A DNA stretch of 46,908 nt from Pseudonocardiaceae bacterium (GTDB lineage Bacteria; Actinomycetota; Actinomycetes; Mycobacteriales; Pseudonocardiaceae), in the NCBI GenBank assembly GCA_009379815.1, contig WHSY01000034.1:1-46908 (forward strand), in the 5' to 3' direction. The translations under genes were made by a program, and so were the position numbers. The notes under the pieces were generated by a model. It did no database searches and had not been told where the DNA came from. It worked only from the letters and a program-made list of their open reading frames with translations. Position 1 is the first letter of the stretch. The number at the start of each line of letters is the position of its first letter. Shown here piece after piece: positions 26,292 to 35,270 of this stretch.

Positions 26292-27905
26292 TCAGGCGCT
26301 CAGCGAGAACCCTTCGTAGTCCTTGGCCGCGACCTCGTCGCACTTCTGCCGGTAGACCCCGACCCCACCGATGTAGGCCATGAACACCCGCGGCTTGCCC
26401 GGCACGTTGGAACCCATGTACCAGGAGTCGGCGGTCGGGTAGAGCGTGTAGTTGCCGACCTCCTCGACGTGGGCGACCCACCCGTCCTCGGCCTCGACGG
26501 TGGCGTCGATCTCGGCGAGCTGCCGCTGCCGCAGGTAGGAGATGCAGTCGGTGATCCAGTCGACGTGCTGCTCGATCGACACCATCATGTTGCTCAGCAC
26601 CGAGGGGCTGGACGGCCCCGTGATCGTGAACAGGTTCGGGAACCCGGCGATCGCAATGCCGAGGTAGGTCCGCGGGCCCTCGTTCCACTTCTCCTTGAGC
26701 TCGACCCCGTCCTTGCCGCGGATGTCGATCGCGGCGAGCGTGCCGGTCATGGCGTCGAAGCCGGTCGCGAACACGATCGAATCGAACTCGTAGTCCTGCT
26801 CCGACGTGCGCACCCCCTTCTCCGTGATCTCCACGAGCGGTGTCTTCCGCAGGTCGACCAGGTGGACGTGCTCGGAGTTGAACGTCTCGTAGTACCCGCT
26901 GTCCAGGCAGGGCCGCTTGGTGCCCATCGGGTGGCTGTCCGGCGACAGCGCCTCGGCCACCTCCGGATCCTGGACCGTCTCGCGGATCTTGAACCGGACG
27001 AACTCGGCCGCGGTGTCGTTGGCCGCTTTGTCCGTCAACGTGTCGGTGTAGGCGGTCATGATCGCGACCAGGTTGCCCTTGTCCCAGCCGGCCTGGTACT
27101 TGGCGTTGCGCTCCTGCTCCGAGACCTCGAGCGCGGAGTGGGTGGCTTCTGGCACCGGGACGCCGAAGCCCGACTCCTTCTGGGCCTTGCGCCACTCGCG
27201 GTAGTTGTCCTTCATCTCCGAGATCTCGGAGTCCTCCAGCGGCCGGTTGCCCGCGGGCATGGCGAAGTTCGCCGTCCGCTGGAACACCGTCAGCTCCGAC
27301 GCCTGCTCGGCGAATTTCGGGATCGACTGGATACCGGAGGAGCCGGTGCCGATCACGCCCAGTCGCTGGCCGGTGAAGTCGACGCCCTCGTGCGGCCAGT
27401 GCCCGGTGTGGTAGGTCGGGCCCTCGAACCTGTCGACGCCCGGCACCTCGGGCGTCTTCGACATCGACAGGCACCCCGTCGCCATGATCACGAACTGGGC
27501 GTCGATCGACTCGCCGGTGTCCGTGTCGACCCGCCAGCGTTTCGTCGCCTCGTCGTAGACCGCGCTGGCCACCCGGGTGTTGAACGTGATGCCGTCGCGC
27601 AGGCCGAACCGGTCGGCGACGTGGTTGATGTAGCGCAGAATCTCGGGCTGGGTGGGGTACTTCTCGGTCCAGGTCCACTCCTGCTCGAGCTCCGGGGAGA
27701 ACGAGTAGGAGTACGACAGGCTCTCCACGTCACACCGGGCGCCCGGGTAGCGATTCCAGTACCAGGTACCGCCGATGTCGCCGCCGGCCTCGATCACCCG
27801 GGCCGTCGAGCCGAGCTCACGCAGCCGGTGCAGCTGGTAGAGCCCGGCCAGGCCGGCCCCGACGATGACGGCGTCGACCCGCGGCTTCGGTTGAGAATCA
27901 GACAT
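26292..27905 (-). CDS. Baeyer-Villiger type flavin monooxygenase
   Basis: A 537-residue class B flavoprotein monooxygenase that inserts oxygen into ketones to give esters or lactones with FAD and NADPH. The FAD Rossmann motif GAGLAG is at 16-21. The Baeyer-Villiger fingerprint FxGxxxHxxxWP is complete at 160-171 (FEGPTYHTGHWP), and the NADPH motif GTGSSG is at 186-191. The ATG at 27905 follows GGAGGAGG at 5 nt; an ATG 5 codons upstream is unlikely. It lies 15 bp after the esterase gene, an arrangement that suits ketone to ester to acid + alcohol. Confidence 0.95.
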   Translation of the reverse strand: MSDSQPKPRVDAVIVGAGLAGLYQLHRLRELGSTARVIEAGGDIGGTWYWNRYPGARCDVESLSYSYSFSPELEQEWTWTEKYPTQPEILRYINHVADRFGLRDGITFNTRVASAVYDEATKRWRVDTDTGESIDAQFVIMATGCLSMSKTPEVPGVDRFEGPTYHTGHWPHEGVDFTGQRLGVIGTGSSGIQSIPKFAEQASELTVFQRTANFAMPAGNRPLEDSEISEMKDNYREWRKAQKESGFGVPVPEATHSALEVSEQERNAKYQAGWDKGNLVAIMTAYTDTLTDKAANDTAAEFVRFKIRETVQDPEVAEALSPDSHPMGTKRPCLDSGYYETFNSEHVHLVDLRKTPLVEITEKGVRTSEQDYEFDSIVFATGFDAMTGTLAAIDIRGKDGVELKEKWNEGPRTYLGIAIAGFPNLFTITGPSSPSVLSNMMVSIEQHVDWITDCISYLRQRQLAEIDATVEAEDGWVAHVEEVGNYTLYPTADSWYMGSNVPGKPRVFMAYIGGVGVYRQKCDEVAAKDYEGFSLSA

Positions 27906-27920
27906 CAGTACCTCCTCCAA

Positions 27921-28865
27921 TCAGGCCGGGCTGGGCTGCGCCGACAGGTTCCGCTCGATCTCGTCGGCCACATACTCGATGGCCGCGGCGCTGCCGGGCA
28001 GCACGTTGACCATCGTGAAGAAGCCGTGCATCTGGCCGTCGAAGCGCCGGTGGGTCACCGCGACGCCGGCCTCGCGCAGCCGCGCGGCGTAGGCCTCGCC
28101 CTCGTCGCGCAGCACGTCGTGCTCCGCGGTGAGCACCACCGCCGGGGGAAGACCGGACAGATCGGCCGCCTGGATCGGCGAGGCGTCCGGACCCTTTCGG
28201 GACGCCACATCCGGGGCGTAGAGGTCCCAGAACCAGACCATGCTCTCCCGGGTGAGCATCAGTTGGTTGGCCGGATCGCGATACGAGGAGTTGTCGAGAT
28301 CGGCATCGGTCACCGGATACACCAGCACCTGCAGCGAGATCGCCGGCCCACCGGCGGCCTTCGCACGCTGCACCATGATCGCCGACAGGTTCCCGCCCGC
28401 GCTGTCGCCCGCGACGACCAGCGGCACCTCGGCCCCGGCGATCTCGGCCACCCGCTGGCTGACCCACCCCAGCGCGGCCCAGGAGTCCTCGACCGCCGTC
28501 GGGTACCGGAACTCGGGCGCCAGCCGGTAGTCCACCAGCACCACCGCGCACCCGGTGCGCTGCGCGAGGGTCCGACCCAGGGTGTCGAACCCGGCCAGGT
28601 CACCGATCACCCAGCCCCCGCCGTGGTAATAGACGATCACCGCACGCGGCGGACCGTTCGGCACCAGGATCCGGACCGGGAACGAACCGTCCGCGGCCGC
28701 CACCTCGGCATCCTCGGCCCGCGCCAGCTCCGGACCGGGGCCGTACATCTCACCCAGACCCGCCATCAGACCCCGCGCCTCGTCGGGCGTCATCTCGTGC
28801 AGCGGCTTGGTCCCGCTGTCCGCCATCTGAGTCAGGAACGCAGCGGTCGCGTCATCCAGCGCCAT
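27921..28865 (-). CDS. HSL-family alpha/beta hydrolase (esterase)
   Basis: A 314-residue hormone-sensitive-lipase-like esterase. The oxyanion motif HGGGW is at 81-85, nucleophile Ser155 is in GDSAGG, and the acid and base are likely in TAEHDVLRDEG and GQMHGFF. It is first in a two-gene unit with the Baeyer-Villiger monooxygenase and probably cleaves the ester that enzyme makes. The ribosome site GAGGTG is 5 nt before the ATG. A perfect inverted repeat 37 bp upstream is the likely operator. Confidence 0.94.
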   Translation of the reverse strand: MALDDATAAFLTQMADSGTKPLHEMTPDEARGLMAGLGEMYGPGPELARAEDAEVAAADGSFPVRILVPNGPPRAVIVYYHGGGWVIGDLAGFDTLGRTLAQRTGCAVVLVDYRLAPEFRYPTAVEDSWAALGWVSQRVAEIAGAEVPLVVAGDSAGGNLSAIMVQRAKAAGGPAISLQVLVYPVTDADLDNSSYRDPANQLMLTRESMVWFWDLYAPDVASRKGPDASPIQAADLSGLPPAVVLTAEHDVLRDEGEAYAARLREAGVAVTHRRFDGQMHGFFTMVNVLPGSAAAIEYVADEIERNLSAQPSPA

Positions 28866-28901
28866 GGATTCACCTCGTGTAGGGCCGAGCGGCCGGGACG
28901 A

Positions 28902-28925
28902 CTAGATCATTCTAATATGATCTAG
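28902..28925 (-). promoter_or_regulatory. Operator overlapping the esterase/BVMO promoter
   Basis: A perfect inverted repeat: CTAGATCAT (28902-28910), 6-bp spacer, ATGATCTAG (28917-28925). It is strikingly AT-rich in this genome. A minus-strand -10-like TAGAAT (28909-28914) lies inside it, so a bound regulator, probably TetR-like judging by size and symmetry, would block transcription. No cognate regulator gene is adjacent. Confidence 0.7.
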
Positions 28926-29061
28926 ATCTCGCGAAAGTAGCATGCATCCTGTGTCACAAACACCATCGGGTGAGCTGGGCCACAGCGGAACACGGACGGT
29001 GCGCGCAACGAGCCGATGATCGTGCGCCGGCCGGCCGATCAGATCGCCGGCCAGCTTGGCG

Positions 29062-29985
29062 CTACCCGCCGACCGCTGCGCGCCTGGCGAGTCGGGCGGC
29101 CCGGTCAAGAGTGGCCTCGGCGAGTTTGACGTGGGCGGCGTCGACGAGAACACCGTCGACGCCGACGGCGCCGAGGCCTCGGGCCTCGCCGTCGCGGTAG
29201 GCCGCCACGTTGCGCTCGGCGCGGGCGACCTCCTCCGGCGTCGGGGAGTAGACCTCGTTGGCGATCCGGACCTGGCTGGGGTGGATGGCCCACTTTCCGG
29301 TGTAGCCGAGCAGGGCCGCCCGCCGGGCGTCCCGCTCGTAGCCGGCCGGATCCTGGTAGTCGGGGTAGGGGGCGTCGATCGCGTCGAGACCACCGATCCG
29401 GGCGGCGACCAGCACCTTGTTGCGAGCATAGTGCCAGAAGTCGCCGGGGTAGTCGCCGGCCGGGACGAAGTTGGTGTCGACCCGGGCGCCCTGCGAGACC
29501 GAGAGGTCACCCGCGCCGAAGATCAGGGCGTCCAGGCGGGGGCTGGCCACCGCGATCTGCTCGACGTTGGCCAGGCCCTCGACCTCCTCGATGAGGACCT
29601 CGAGGCGGATCCGCCCGGACAGGCCCAGTTTGGCCTCCAACTGGGACAGCAGCACGTCGACCCACCACACGTCCCGGGCGGTGCGGGCCTTGGGCACGAT
29701 GATCGTGTCGAGGTGCTCCCGCGCCCCGGTGACGATCTCGATGATGTCGTCGTGGCACCACGAGGTGTCCACGCCGTTGATCCGCACGGCCCGGGCGGTA
29801 TGCCCCCACTCGACATCGACGAGCGCGGTGACGGCCTTGGCCCGGGCCGCCTCCTTCGCCGCGGGCGCCACGGCGTCCTCGAGATCGAGGAACACCAGGT
29901 CGGCCCCGCAGCCGGCGGCCTTGGCGAACATCCGCTCGTTGCTGGCGGGGGTGGCCAGCTCCGATCGCCGCAACAGCGATGACAC
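29062..29985 (-). CDS. HpcH/HpaI aldolase / citrate lyase beta-like CoA-ester lyase
   Basis: A 307-residue TIM-barrel lyase of the CitE-like group, which cleaves or forms 3-hydroxyacyl-CoA type C-C bonds with Mg2+. Hallmarks are LDLEDAV (33-39), VRING with Arg68, IVPKA (96-100), metal ligands near Glu134 and Asp160 (GAGDLS), and GKWAIHPSQV. GTG start with GGGAGGGA upstream. It is the last gene of a tightly packed cluster, 33 bp after the CoA-transferase. Confidence 0.92.
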   Translation of the reverse strand: MSSLLRRSELATPASNERMFAKAAGCGADLVFLDLEDAVAPAAKEAARAKAVTALVDVEWGHTARAVRINGVDTSWCHDDIIEIVTGAREHLDTIIVPKARTARDVWWVDVLLSQLEAKLGLSGRIRLEVLIEEVEGLANVEQIAVASPRLDALIFGAGDLSVSQGARVDTNFVPAGDYPGDFWHYARNKVLVAARIGGLDAIDAPYPDYQDPAGYERDARRAALLGYTGKWAIHPSQVRIANEVYSPTPEEVARAERNVAAYRDGEARGLGAVGVDGVLVDAAHVKLAEATLDRAARLARRAAVGG

Positions 29986-30018
29986 GGTCGATCCCTCCCT
30001 GCGGGTCGTGGCGCGCGG

Positions 30019-31227
30019 TCAGATGACGCCGCGAGCGCGCAGGCCGTCGATCTCGGTGGCGGTCAGGTCCAGCAGCTGGGCGTAGACCTCGTCGTTGTGC
30101 TGGCCCAGCGACGGCCCGAGGTGCTCGACGTGGCCCTCGACGTCGGAGAACCGCGGGACCGGGGCCTGGACCTGCATGGTCCCGAGGTCGGCGTCCGGGA
30201 TCCGCACGAAGACCCCGCGGGCCTGCAGCTGCTCGTCGGCGAGGAGCTGGGTGACGTCGTAGACCGGGGCGGCGGCCACCCCCTCGCGCTCGAACACCGC
30301 CATCGCCCCATCGAGGGTCTTCGTGGCGACCCAGTCGGCGACGACCTGGTCGACCTCGCGGGCCCGGGCGAGACGTCGCTGCGGGTCGGAGAAGTCGACG
30401 TCGGCGGCGAGGTCTGCCCGCCCGATCGCGGTGAACACCCGCAGCGCCACCGTCGGGGAGCTGCCGGACATCGCCAGCCACCGGCCGTCGCAGGTGCGGT
30501 AGGTGTTGCGCGGCGCGCTGATGTCCCACCGGTTTCCTGACCGGGTCGGAACGATGCCGAGCTGGTCGTAGCCGAGCAGGGACTGCTCGAGCAGCCGGGC
30601 CAGCGGATCGATCAGGTTGATGTCGATGAGCTGGCCGGGCGCGCCGTGCACATCGCGGTGATACAACGCCATCATCACCGCGTACGCCGCGTTGAGCGAG
30701 GCCACCCCGTCGGCGAGCATGAACGCCGGCAGCGTCGGCGGCCCGTCGGCCTCCCCGGTGAGGTGGGCGAAGCCGCTCATCGCCTCCCCGAGCGTGCCGA
30801 AGCCAGGCCGTTCGCTCTTCGGCCCGGACAGCCCGAACCCGGTGATGTGCAGCATCACCAGCCGGTCGTTGCGCACGCGGAGGCTCTCGTAGTCCAGGCC
30901 CCACTTCCGCAGCGTCTGCGGCCGCGTGTTGGCCACCACCACGTCGCACTGCTCGGCCATCCGCCGCAGCAGCTCCTGGCCCTCGGCCTCGCGCAGGTCC
31001 AGCGTGACCGCGCGCTTGTTGCGCGACACGCTCTTCCACATCAGGCCGACGCCGTCGCGCTGGTTGCCCCAGCCGCGGATCGGGTCGCCACCACCCGGCT
31101 GCTCGATCTTGATCACCTCGGCGCCGAACTCCCCGAGGTAGGTCGCCGCCAGCGGTGCCGCAGCCAGCGTGGCCAGGTCGAGCACCCGCACCCCGGCGAG
31201 CATGGCGGACCGGTCCGGGCCGCTCAC
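30019..31227 (-). CDS. CaiB/BaiF family III CoA-transferase
   Basis: A 402-residue CoA-transferase that moves CoA between carboxylic acids. The start is LAGVRVLDLATLAAAPLAATYLGEFGAEVIK and the catalytic Asp173 is in MLADGVAS. GTG at 31227 overlaps the stop of the upstream monooxygenase gene by 4 bp (GTGA), fixing the start although the frame is open upstream. With the lyase that follows, it would activate a carboxylic acid and then cleave the CoA ester. Confidence 0.93.
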   Translation of the reverse strand: MSGPDRSAMLAGVRVLDLATLAAAPLAATYLGEFGAEVIKIEQPGGGDPIRGWGNQRDGVGLMWKSVSRNKRAVTLDLREAEGQELLRRMAEQCDVVVANTRPQTLRKWGLDYESLRVRNDRLVMLHITGFGLSGPKSERPGFGTLGEAMSGFAHLTGEADGPPTLPAFMLADGVASLNAAYAVMMALYHRDVHGAPGQLIDINLIDPLARLLEQSLLGYDQLGIVPTRSGNRWDISAPRNTYRTCDGRWLAMSGSSPTVALRVFTAIGRADLAADVDFSDPQRRLARAREVDQVVADWVATKTLDGAMAVFEREGVAAAPVYDVTQLLADEQLQARGVFVRIPDADLGTMQVQAPVPRFSDVEGHVEHLGPSLGQHNDEVYAQLLDLTATEIDGLRARGVI

Positions 31228-32597
31228 GAGTCGGACCCCGACGGTGCCCGCATCGGTTCGGGCCGGTCCAGGCCGAGGTGCTCGCGCAGCGTCGTGCCGG
31301 TGTACTCGCTGCGAAACACCCCGCGGCGGCGCAGTTCGGGCACGGCCATGCGCACGAACTCCTCGAACGTGCCCGGCAGATGGGTGGCGGCGAGGACGAA
31401 CCCGTCGCAGGCCTCGTCGTCGAACCACTGCTGCATCTGCTCGGCGACCTGCGGTCCGGTCCCGACGAAGCGAGGCCCCTGCAGCAGGGTCGCCCGGTGG
31501 CTGGCCAGCATTCGCAGGGTCAGCGTCGCGTCGCCGACATGGCGGCGCACACCCTGCACCAGACCGCGGACCCCCGACACGGACTCGATCAGCTCGTCGG
31601 TCACCGGGTCGTCGAGCGAATGCCCGGAGAAGTCGTAGTTGGTCAGCTCCGACAGCAACGCCAGCGACGCCATCGGGTGCACGAGCCGGTTGAGGAAGAC
31701 ATCCTCCTTCTCCCGCGCGGCCGCTTCGGTCTCGCCGACGATCGTGTAGGCCATCGGCAGCACCCGCACCGCGTCCGGGTCGCGGCCGTGCGCGGCGATC
31801 CGGTCCTTCTGGTCGCGGTAGTGCTCCTGGGCGACCTGCAGGCTCGGATCACCGGTGAAGATCAGATCCGCCCACCGGGCCGCGAAATCCCGGCCGCGCC
31901 CCGACGAGCCGGCCTGGATGATCGGCGGGCGGCCCTGCGGCGGACGCGGCACCGTCAACGGCCCGCGCACCTGGAAGTACGGCCCCTTGTGGTGCAGCTC
32001 GTGCACCTTCGACGGATCGGCGAACTCCCCGGCCTCGCGGTCGAGGACCAGTGCGTCGTCCTCCCACGAGTCCCACAACCGCGAGACGACCTGGATGAAC
32101 TCCTCCGCCCGGTCGTAGCGGGCGTCGTGGTCCAGGTGCGCCTCGACCCCGAAGTTGCGGGCCTCGGCGTCGTTGACCGACGTCACGACGTTCCACGCCG
32201 CCCGGCCGCCGGACAGGTGGTCGAGCGTGGCGAAGGTGCGCGCCACGTGATACGGCGGGTAGTAGGTCGTGGAGTAGGTCGCGCCCAGGCCCAGGTGGTC
32301 GGTCGCCGCAGCCGCGACTCCCAGCACCGCGGTCAGATCGAGCTTGACCGGACGCGCGCCGTAGCGGACGGCCTCGGCTACCGAGTTCCCGTAGATCGCC
32401 GGCATCGCCAGGCGGTCATCGAAGAACATCAGGTCGAACGTGCCCTCCTCCAACGTCCGCGCGATCTTCTGGTAGTAGCGCAGGTCCAGGAAGCCGTGTT
32501 CGCTAGCCGGGTAGCGCCACGACCCGGAGTACACCGACACGTTCGACGCCTGCATGAACGCCACCAGCGCCATCTGACCTCGCCGGGGGCTGCTCAT
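31224..32597 (-). CDS. NtaA/SnaA/DszA-family FMN-dependent monooxygenase
   Basis: A 457-residue luciferase-like monooxygenase of the nitrilotriacetate/desulfurization group, which uses FMNH2 from a separate reductase. Markers are FDLMFFDDRLAMP, GLGATYSTTYYPPYHVARTFATLDHLSGGRAAWNVVTS and PPIIQAGSSGRGRDFAARWADLIFT. No flavin reductase gene is in the window. ATG at 32597 overlaps the upstream stop as ATGA, and its own stop overlaps the CoA-transferase start, so three genes are translationally chained. The substrate is unknown. Confidence 0.93.
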   Translation of the reverse strand: MSSPRRGQMALVAFMQASNVSVYSGSWRYPASEHGFLDLRYYQKIARTLEEGTFDLMFFDDRLAMPAIYGNSVAEAVRYGARPVKLDLTAVLGVAAAATDHLGLGATYSTTYYPPYHVARTFATLDHLSGGRAAWNVVTSVNDAEARNFGVEAHLDHDARYDRAEEFIQVVSRLWDSWEDDALVLDREAGEFADPSKVHELHHKGPYFQVRGPLTVPRPPQGRPPIIQAGSSGRGRDFAARWADLIFTGDPSLQVAQEHYRDQKDRIAAHGRDPDAVRVLPMAYTIVGETEAAAREKEDVFLNRLVHPMASLALLSELTNYDFSGHSLDDPVTDELIESVSGVRGLVQGVRRHVGDATLTLRMLASHRATLLQGPRFVGTGPQVAEQMQQWFDDEACDGFVLAATHLPGTFEEFVRMAVPELRRRGVFRSEYTGTTLREHLGLDRPEPMRAPSGSDS

Positions 32598-32902
32598 GTG
32601 TCCTCGATGTGCACCTGGACGCAGCGGCCGTCCTCCGACAGCCAGCCCTTCTCGCCGGCGTACCCGATCATGGCCTCCCAGCGCGCCGGCCAGTCCGTCA
32701 GCGTCGACGCGGGCTCCGCCCGGCCCCGCAGGGCGTCGAGCTCGAGCAGCGCCGTGTCGGCATCGACCAGCTCGCCGCTGCCGCTGTCGCGCAGTGCTGC
32801 CGCGACGGCCTGCGCGTCGACATCCCGCGCTTGCAGGTGCAGGCGGGTGAGGTCGTCGACCTCTCGCACGGCGACGCCGTGCGGACTCACTTCCACGAAC
32901 AC
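32594..32902 (-). CDS. Unknown protein, first gene of the monooxygenase cluster
   Basis: A 102-residue acidic protein (VFVEVSPHGVAVREVDDLTRL to CVQVHIEDT) of no family I know. GTG 32902 is chosen for the strong GAGGAGGAG 6 nt upstream; a start at 32962 is possible but lacks a site. It has no membrane helix. Four-bp coupling to the monooxygenase suggests a partner or accessory role, for example a regulator or small subunit; that is inference. Confidence 0.68.
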   Translation of the reverse strand: MFVEVSPHGVAVREVDDLTRLHLQARDVDAQAVAAALRDSGSGELVDADTALLELDALRGRAEPASTLTDWPARWEAMIGYAGEKGWLSEDGRCVQVHIEDT

Positions 32903-33010
32903 GAACCACTCCTCCTCGTCGACGACCGACCTGGGTCCACGACAGGCCCAGCTGACTGCCACCGCATTCTTCCCTACCCCCGGCTGTGCACGACGGGCAA
33001 GATCTGCCGG

Positions 33011-34018
33011 TCAGCCGGCGAGCACCCGGTTGAGTGCCGGGGCGACGTCGCGGTGAGTATGCACGGGGGCGATCCTGCCGTGGCCGAGGCGGGCGAGGTC
33101 GGCGGCCAGCGGAGCGTCGTGCTCGCCGTCGGTCTGCAGCAGCACGTGCAGCTCCGGGAACCGTCGGGCCAGGGTGCGGGGGTCGGGTCCTGCGTTGTGC
33201 ACGGCGTCGGTGAGCAGGATCGCTGAGCGCCGGCGGGCGGCGGAGCGGGCGAGCTCGGCGTAGCCGACGGTGAGCCCGAATCCGACATTGGTCAGGCCGC
33301 GGGCGGGGATGCGCAACAGCTGGTCGAGCAGTGTCGCGCTGGCAGCGGTGCGCTCGAGGGGTTGGAGCAGGGCGGCATCGGACCAGAACGCCACCAGCGC
33401 CAGCTGGTCGGCCGTGTTGTTGCCGCCCAGATCGGCGGACAATGCGGCGACCGTGGCCGCCGCGATGCGGACCTTCTCCCCGCGCATCGACCCGGACACG
33501 TCCACGATGAGCACCGCGGCGCGCGGGGAGCGCATGCGCTCACGGACGACGATGTCGGTGTCGTCGGGAACGGGGCGTTCGGTGAGCACCTCGATCGTCT
33601 TGTCGAGGTCGATGTCGTCGGAGCGGTACCGGTATGGGACGGAGGCGAGCTTGCCTGCGCCGCGCTCGGTCCGGTGCTCGCGGGGGCGGCGCCGGATCGA
33701 CAGCCGCCGCGCGATGCGCTGGGCCATCGCGGCCACCTCGCGGTCGGGGGCGCGGTCCTCCAGCAGCTCGCCGACGTCGCGCAGGTTCGCAGCCTCGCCG
33801 GTGGTCAGCACCCCTTGCCCGCCGGCGTCCTGGGCGTCGGCGTCGGCGTCGGCGTCGCCTCGGCTGTCACCCTGGTCTGCCACCAGCGGGGAGCCCTTGC
33901 CGCTCTGGTAGAGCGCGGGGGCCTCGTGCAGCTGCTTGGGCTTGCGGCTCAGCGGCGCGAGCGACCGTCTGTCACCGCCGTCGGCGGTGGGCAGCGAGAC
34001 GGCGTTGTCGACGTTCAG
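33011..34018 (-). CDS. VWA domain protein paired with MoxR ATPase
   Basis: About 335 residues. The C-terminal half is a von Willebrand A domain with a MIDAS motif (DVSGSM) and conserved downstream blocks (TNVGFGLTVGYAEL, ILLTDAVHNAG). The N-terminal part has an Asp-Ala repeat from a hexanucleotide array. Coding character begins right at the MoxR stop, but the only codon there is CTG (34016-34018), overlapping the MoxR TGA as CTGA; the next normal start is GTG 33883, which would drop 45 residues. MoxR/VWA pairs act as chaperone-like machines for metal-enzyme or complex maturation. Confidence 0.8.
   Translation of the reverse strand: MNVDNAVSLPTADGGDRRSLAPLSRKPKQLHEAPALYQSGKGSPLVADQGDSRGDADADADAQDAGGQGVLTTGEAANLRDVGELLEDRAPDREVAAMAQRIARRLSIRRRPREHRTERGAGKLASVPYRYRSDDIDLDKTIEVLTERPVPDDTDIVVRERMRSPRAAVLIVDVSGSMRGEKVRIAAATVAALSADLGGNNTADQLALVAFWSDAALLQPLERTAASATLLDQLLRIPARGLTNVGFGLTVGYAELARSAARRRSAILLTDAVHNAGPDPRTLARRFPELHVLLQTDGEHDAPLAADLARLGHGRIAPVHTHRDVAPALNRVLAG
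33834..33857. repeat. Hexanucleotide repeat (GCGTCG)4 in the VWA gene
   Basis: Four perfect tandem GCGTCG units. On the coding strand they encode alternating Asp and Ala (ADADADA). The length is in frame, so copy-number change would alter only linker length. Confidence 0.9.
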
Positions 34019-34965
34019 GCGGTACGGCCCCGGCGCTGCCCGCCGGGGACCGAGAAAAAATGGTTCTCCCAGATCTCGGTGATCACCTGTTCCGGGGTGG
34101 CGTCGCTGACCTCGTCCACCCCCACCCTGGCCGACAGCGCGAGCAGCGCGGCGTCGAGCACCAGCGCCGGGCGGTCGACGTCGTCGCCGGAGCTGTAGGT
34201 CCCCAGCTCCGCGAGCTCGGCCGCGATCGCGACCAGGTCGATCGCGCCCCGGACGCTGGAGCCCCGCCGGAGTTCGGGATGGGTGCGGGTGGCGCGGGTG
34301 ATCGCCACCCCGTCGGCCACCAGCACGTGGTCGCCGGCCCCGGTCCGGACCGTCACGATGTCGCGTTCCTCGCCCGCGTCCTGGTAACCCACGGCCAGCC
34401 GGCACCACCGGTCGTAGACCGAGTCGGAGATCCGCGCGGTCCCGACGTTGTCGAACGGGTTCATCGAGGCCAGCACCCGGAACGTGGGCGCAGCGGTGAC
34501 CGACCCGACCCGCGGCACGCTGACCTCGCGCTCGGCCATCGCCGCCAGCAGCGTGTTCAGCGTGTCCTCCGGCGCCCGGTTGAGCTCCTCGATGTAGAGG
34601 AATCCGCCGTCCTGCATGGCCTCGACCAGCGGACCGGGTACGAAGTTCTCCGCCGAGTAGTCCTCGCGCAGCACCCGCGCCGGGTTGTGGTGCCCGACCA
34701 ACCGGGCGGGCGTCAGCTCGGCGTTGCCCTCCACCAGGACGAACGGCACACCCCAGTTCGCGGTGATGGCGCGCAGGATCGTCGACTTGCTGGTACCCGG
34801 TGGCCCCTCCAGCAAGATGTCCCGGCCCGCGGACACCGCGGCGAGCACGAGGTCCAGCTCGCGGCGCCGGCCCACCACACCACGGGCGATCTCGTCACGA
34901 CGGGTGGCAGCAGCGTCACCGGGTGCATCAGTGATCAACGGATCGTCCTCTCGTTCCCGGACCAC
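34015..34965 (-). CDS. MoxR-family AAA+ ATPase
   Basis: About 316 residues. Walker A is GPPGTSKS, Walker B is FLYIEELNRAPE, and sensor 1 is FRVLASMNPFDN. It likely works with the VWA protein encoded immediately downstream (4-bp overlap). The start is unsettled: TTG 34995, GTG 34965 (used) and TTG 34938 (with AGAGGA upstream) are all possible. There is no adjacent dehydrogenase or gas-vesicle gene to suggest a client; the PHM-like copper protein at 35271 is a speculative one. Confidence 0.9.
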   Translation of the reverse strand: MVREREDDPLITDAPGDAAATRRDEIARGVVGRRRELDLVLAAVSAGRDILLEGPPGTSKSTILRAITANWGVPFVLVEGNAELTPARLVGHHNPARVLREDYSAENFVPGPLVEAMQDGGFLYIEELNRAPEDTLNTLLAAMAEREVSVPRVGSVTAAPTFRVLASMNPFDNVGTARISDSVYDRWCRLAVGYQDAGEERDIVTVRTGAGDHVLVADGVAITRATRTHPELRRGSSVRGAIDLVAIAAELAELGTYSSGDDVDRPALVLDAALLALSARVGVDEVSDATPEQVITEIWENHFFSVPGGQRRGRTA

Positions 34966-35047
34966 GCTACCTGCGGGCGGCCGGGTCGCGGGCAACCAAG
35001 CAGGACGACTATCACCATAAGCAACGGGCTTCGGCGTCGACGGGCAT

Positions 35048-35270
35048 TCAGAGCATGCTGCCGGCGCCGTTGACGCTGATCACCTGACCGGTGGTGAAAC
35101 CGGCGTCCTCCGTCGCCAGGAATGCCACGGCCGCGGCGACATCGGTGACCTCACCCGGCCGTCCCAGCGGGATCAGCCCGATCGCGGTGTCGAGGACGTG
35201 GTGCAGCCGTTCCGGAAGTTCGCCGGCCTCGATGACGGCGCCGCGTGCGCTCGTCACCGTGCGGGCGAGG
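35048..35270 (-). pseudogene. C-terminal remnant of a short-chain dehydrogenase
   Basis: About 74 codons match only the last third of an SDR: IGLIPLGRPGEVTDVAAAVAFLATEDAGFTTGQVISVNGAG. The Rossmann motif and the catalytic Tyr/Lys are absent. The homologous frame begins exactly at the end of the upstream gene (stop at 35271-35273), so the 5' part was probably deleted. A GTG at 35257 could still start a 69-residue peptide without enzymatic function. Confidence 0.72.

Noticed and set aside
26175-28925. A 916-codon open frame on the plus strand opposite the BVMO and esterase genes
   Set aside because: It is a shadow: it mirrors the GC-rich codons of two well-supported minus-strand genes and its protein is Arg/Gly/Val/His-rich with no domain.
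30019-31227. Apparent loss of a catalytic Asp (Gly144 in RPGFGTLGEAMSG) in the second CoA-transferase
   Set aside because: The catalytic Asp of family III CoA-transferases lies later, and Asp173 in MLADGVAS is present.
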